Part shown: positions 5,609-6,625 of the stretch, one piece after another | How the letters are laid out: each line of letters opens with the position of its first letter | Position numbering within the stretch: position 1 is the first letter of the stretch | Assembly (NCBI GenBank): GCA_900757415.1 | Contig: CAAENU010000005.1 | Span: 1-6,625 of the forward strand | DNA length: 6,625 nt | DNA from: an uncultured Oscillospiraceae bacterium | GTDB taxonomy: Bacteria > Bacillota > Clostridia > Oscillospirales > Oscillospiraceae | Direction of reading: 5' to 3' | Notes under the pieces: generated by a model | What the model was told of the DNA's origin: nothing | The model's input: the letters and a program-made list of their open reading frames with translations, nothing else | Database searches by the model: none | Translations under genes and position numbers: made by a program

Positions 5609-6426
5609 AGCGCTGGCTGCTGGCGGCGACTTTCGGTGTTGTGGCGCTGGGGCTTTTGCTTTACCCGCTGGTGGGAGAACTTTTAAGTGAAAAGTACCAC
5701 TCCGATGTAGAAACCGCCTACACCGCCGCCATCAAAGACACTGACGATGCCGAGCTGACCACCCAGCGGCAGGCGGCGGAGCAATATAACGCTATGCTGT
5801 CCGGCACGATGACTATTTCTAAGGGAGGGGCTTCCGCCCCTCCCTTGGCCTATGCCCAGCAGCTTACCGTGGGCGGTGTCATGTGCTACATCGGTATTCC
5901 CAAGATCGGCGTATATCTGCCAGTGCAGCACGGCACGGATGCGGACACGCTGGAGCGTGCCGTGGGTCATGTGGTAGGAACGTCCTTGCCGGTGGGCGGC
6001 AGCAGCACCCATGCGGTGCTGTCGGCACACAGCGGCATGGCGAGCTCCAAGCTGTTTTCGGACATTGACCAGCTTACAGAGGGCGATACATTTTACATCC
6101 ATGTGCTGGGTGATACGCTGGCATACAGGGTAGACGCCATCAATACGGTATTACCCACGGACACACATCTGCTCCAAATTGAGGATGGCAAGGACTATGT
6201 AACGTTGGTGACCTGCACCCCGTTCGGGGTCAATACCCACCGATTGATAGTGCGAGGGTATCGTGTGCCGTATGTGCCGGAACAGGAAGCGACTGCCGCC
6301 GAAGAAAAGCCAGCGGAATCCTCGTGGACGCGACATTACCTTACCGGCCTGACCATCGGCCTTGGCGCGGCGGCTGTGGTTGGCGGTGCTTACTTTTTGG
6401 TAAGAAGGAGGATGTGCCATGCGTAA
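5605..6426 (+). CDS. Class C (pilus) sortase
   Basis: The product is 273 residues, starting at GTG in the overlap GTGA with the pilin stop; no other in-frame start leaves the N-terminal membrane helix intact. Residues 4-24 are that helix and about 245-266 a second one, the usual class C topology. The catalytic set is visible: His142 in LSAHSGMA, Cys204 in TLVTCTPFG, and Arg213 in NTHRLIVRG. It should cleave LPXTG-type signals and link pilins through Lys236 of the backbone subunit, on the outer face of the membrane. The core begins at YIGIPKIGVYLPVQHGT. The Asp-Pro-aromatic lid motif found in many class C sortases is absent; the equivalent stretch (about 65-90) instead holds KGGASAPPL, encoded by a perfect palindrome. 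There is no Shine-Dalgarno of note, so translation is probably coupled to the pilin gene. Confidence 0.92.
   Translation: MKRWLLAATFGVVALGLLLYPLVGELLSEKYHSDVETAYTAAIKDTDDAELTTQRQAAEQYNAMLSGTMTISKGGASAPPLAYAQQLTVGGVMCYIGIPKIGVYLPVQHGTDADTLERAVGHVVGTSLPVGGSSTHAVLSAHSGMASSKLFSDIDQLTEGDTFYIHVLGDTLAYRVDAINTVLPTDTHLLQIEDGKDYVTLVTCTPFGVNTHRLIVRGYRVPYVPEQEATAAEEKPAESSWTRHYLTGLTIGLGAAAVVGGAYFLVRRRMCHA
5821..5846. repeat. Perfect 11-bp inverted repeat inside the sortase gene
   Basis: Arms 5821-5831 (AAGGGAGGGGC) and 5836-5846 (GCCCCTCCCTT) are exact reverse complements around a TTCC loop. A G-U and a C-G pair can extend the stem to 13. It starts on a codon boundary and encodes K73 to L81 of the sortase. 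No T tract follows on the plus strand, so it is not a typical terminator. Confidence 0.85.
6405..6411 (+). promoter_or_regulatory. Ribosome binding site for the downstream sortase
   Basis: AAGGAGG lies 7 bases before the ATG at 6419, inside the last codons of the first sortase. It fixes the start of the gene cut by the window edge. Confidence 0.8.
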
Positions 6427-6625
6427 GACACCTTTTGTACTGGCGGTACTGTTGGCCGTGGCGGGCACCTGCGTCATGCTGTGGCCGGTGGTTACAGGGT
6501 ACAGGCTGCAAGCCAACACGGATGAGGCCGTGCAGAGCTTCCTCGAAGAACGGAAGCCGGAGCAGCAATATCCCGAACTGCTGGCGGCTCTACAAGAGTA
6601 TAACCGCCAGCTTTACGCAGAAAAG
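6419..6625 (+). CDS. Second pilus-type sortase, N-terminal fragment cut by window edge
   Basis: There are 69 codons in view and no stop. The ATG overlaps the first sortase's stop by 8 bases and has a strong AAGGAGG. Residues 1-25 are a basic start (MRKTP) followed by one hydrophobic helix ending in LWPVVTGY. After it come an acidic helical stretch and YPELLAALQEYNRQLYAEK, which resembles the juxtamembrane helix ending in a YN pair that precedes the catalytic core of pilus sortases; the first sortase has QYNAML at the same place. The catalytic residues lie outside the window, so the class is unproven. Two adjacent sortases are common in pilus loci, one for polymerisation and one for incorporation or anchoring. 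It could be another membrane protein with a similar start, but context makes that unlikely. Confidence 0.72.
   Translation, partial: MRKTPFVLAVLLAVAGTCVMLWPVVTGYRLQANTDEAVQSFLEERKPEQQYPELLAALQEYNRQLYAEK

Noticed and set aside
5679..5695. ACTTTT and AAAAGT inverted repeat early in the sortase gene.
   Set aside because: Only six weak A/T-rich pairs with no flanking extension; expected by chance.
1..6625. CRISPR array, tRNA, rRNA, insertion sequence ends or attachment sites.
   Set aside because: I found no regularly spaced short repeats, cloverleaf-like stretch, transposase fragment or flanking direct repeat in the window.

Overview
The window is GC-rich DNA read entirely on the plus strand. 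It looks like part of an integrated conjugative element (ICE) of a gut Firmicute, with Clostridia such as the Oscillospiraceae or Lachnospiraceae the likeliest hosts. That placement rests on three things: the ArdA-like protein at the left edge, the style of the LPXTG pilins, and class C sortases carrying TLVTCTPFGVNTHRL-type active sites. No conjugation, integration or replication gene is in view, so the ICE assignment is inference.

Layout. Bases 2-937 hold the 3' part of an ArdA-like antirestriction protein, open at the left edge. Its stop overlaps a 28-codon ORF (934-1020) that has a strong ribosome binding site. A secreted lipoprotein follows (1062-1814): lipobox, long proline-rich stalk, and an unidentified C-terminal domain. 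A hairpin with a GAAA loop and four Ts (1834-1861) sits between it and the next gene. A tight four-gene pilus cluster then runs to the right edge: a thioester-domain adhesin with three Cna_B repeats and LPFTG (1884-3770), a major pilin with a YPKN motif, E-box and LPKTG (3773-5608), a class C sortase starting at GTG (5605-6426), and the first 69 codons of what looks like a second sortase (6419-6625, cut by the edge). Gaps in the cluster are 2 bp, then overlaps of 4 and 8 bp, so it is probably one transcript with coupled translation.

How the genes work together. The predicted product is a two-subunit, sortase-assembled pilus. The backbone pilin would be polymerised through Lys236 and its LPKTG signal. 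The thioester adhesin has no YPK motif, so it would sit at the tip and could bond covalently to an amine on a target surface through Cys77/Gln133. One or both sortases would do the transpeptidation. The lipoprotein may be an accessory surface factor, but nothing in its sequence identifies a function.

Most unusual points: a perfect 11-bp palindrome lying in frame inside the first sortase gene, exactly where class C sortases normally carry their lid; the near-exact 91-residue periodicity of the adhesin's Cna_B domains; the small coupled ORF; and a likely leaky terminator just upstream of the pilus genes.
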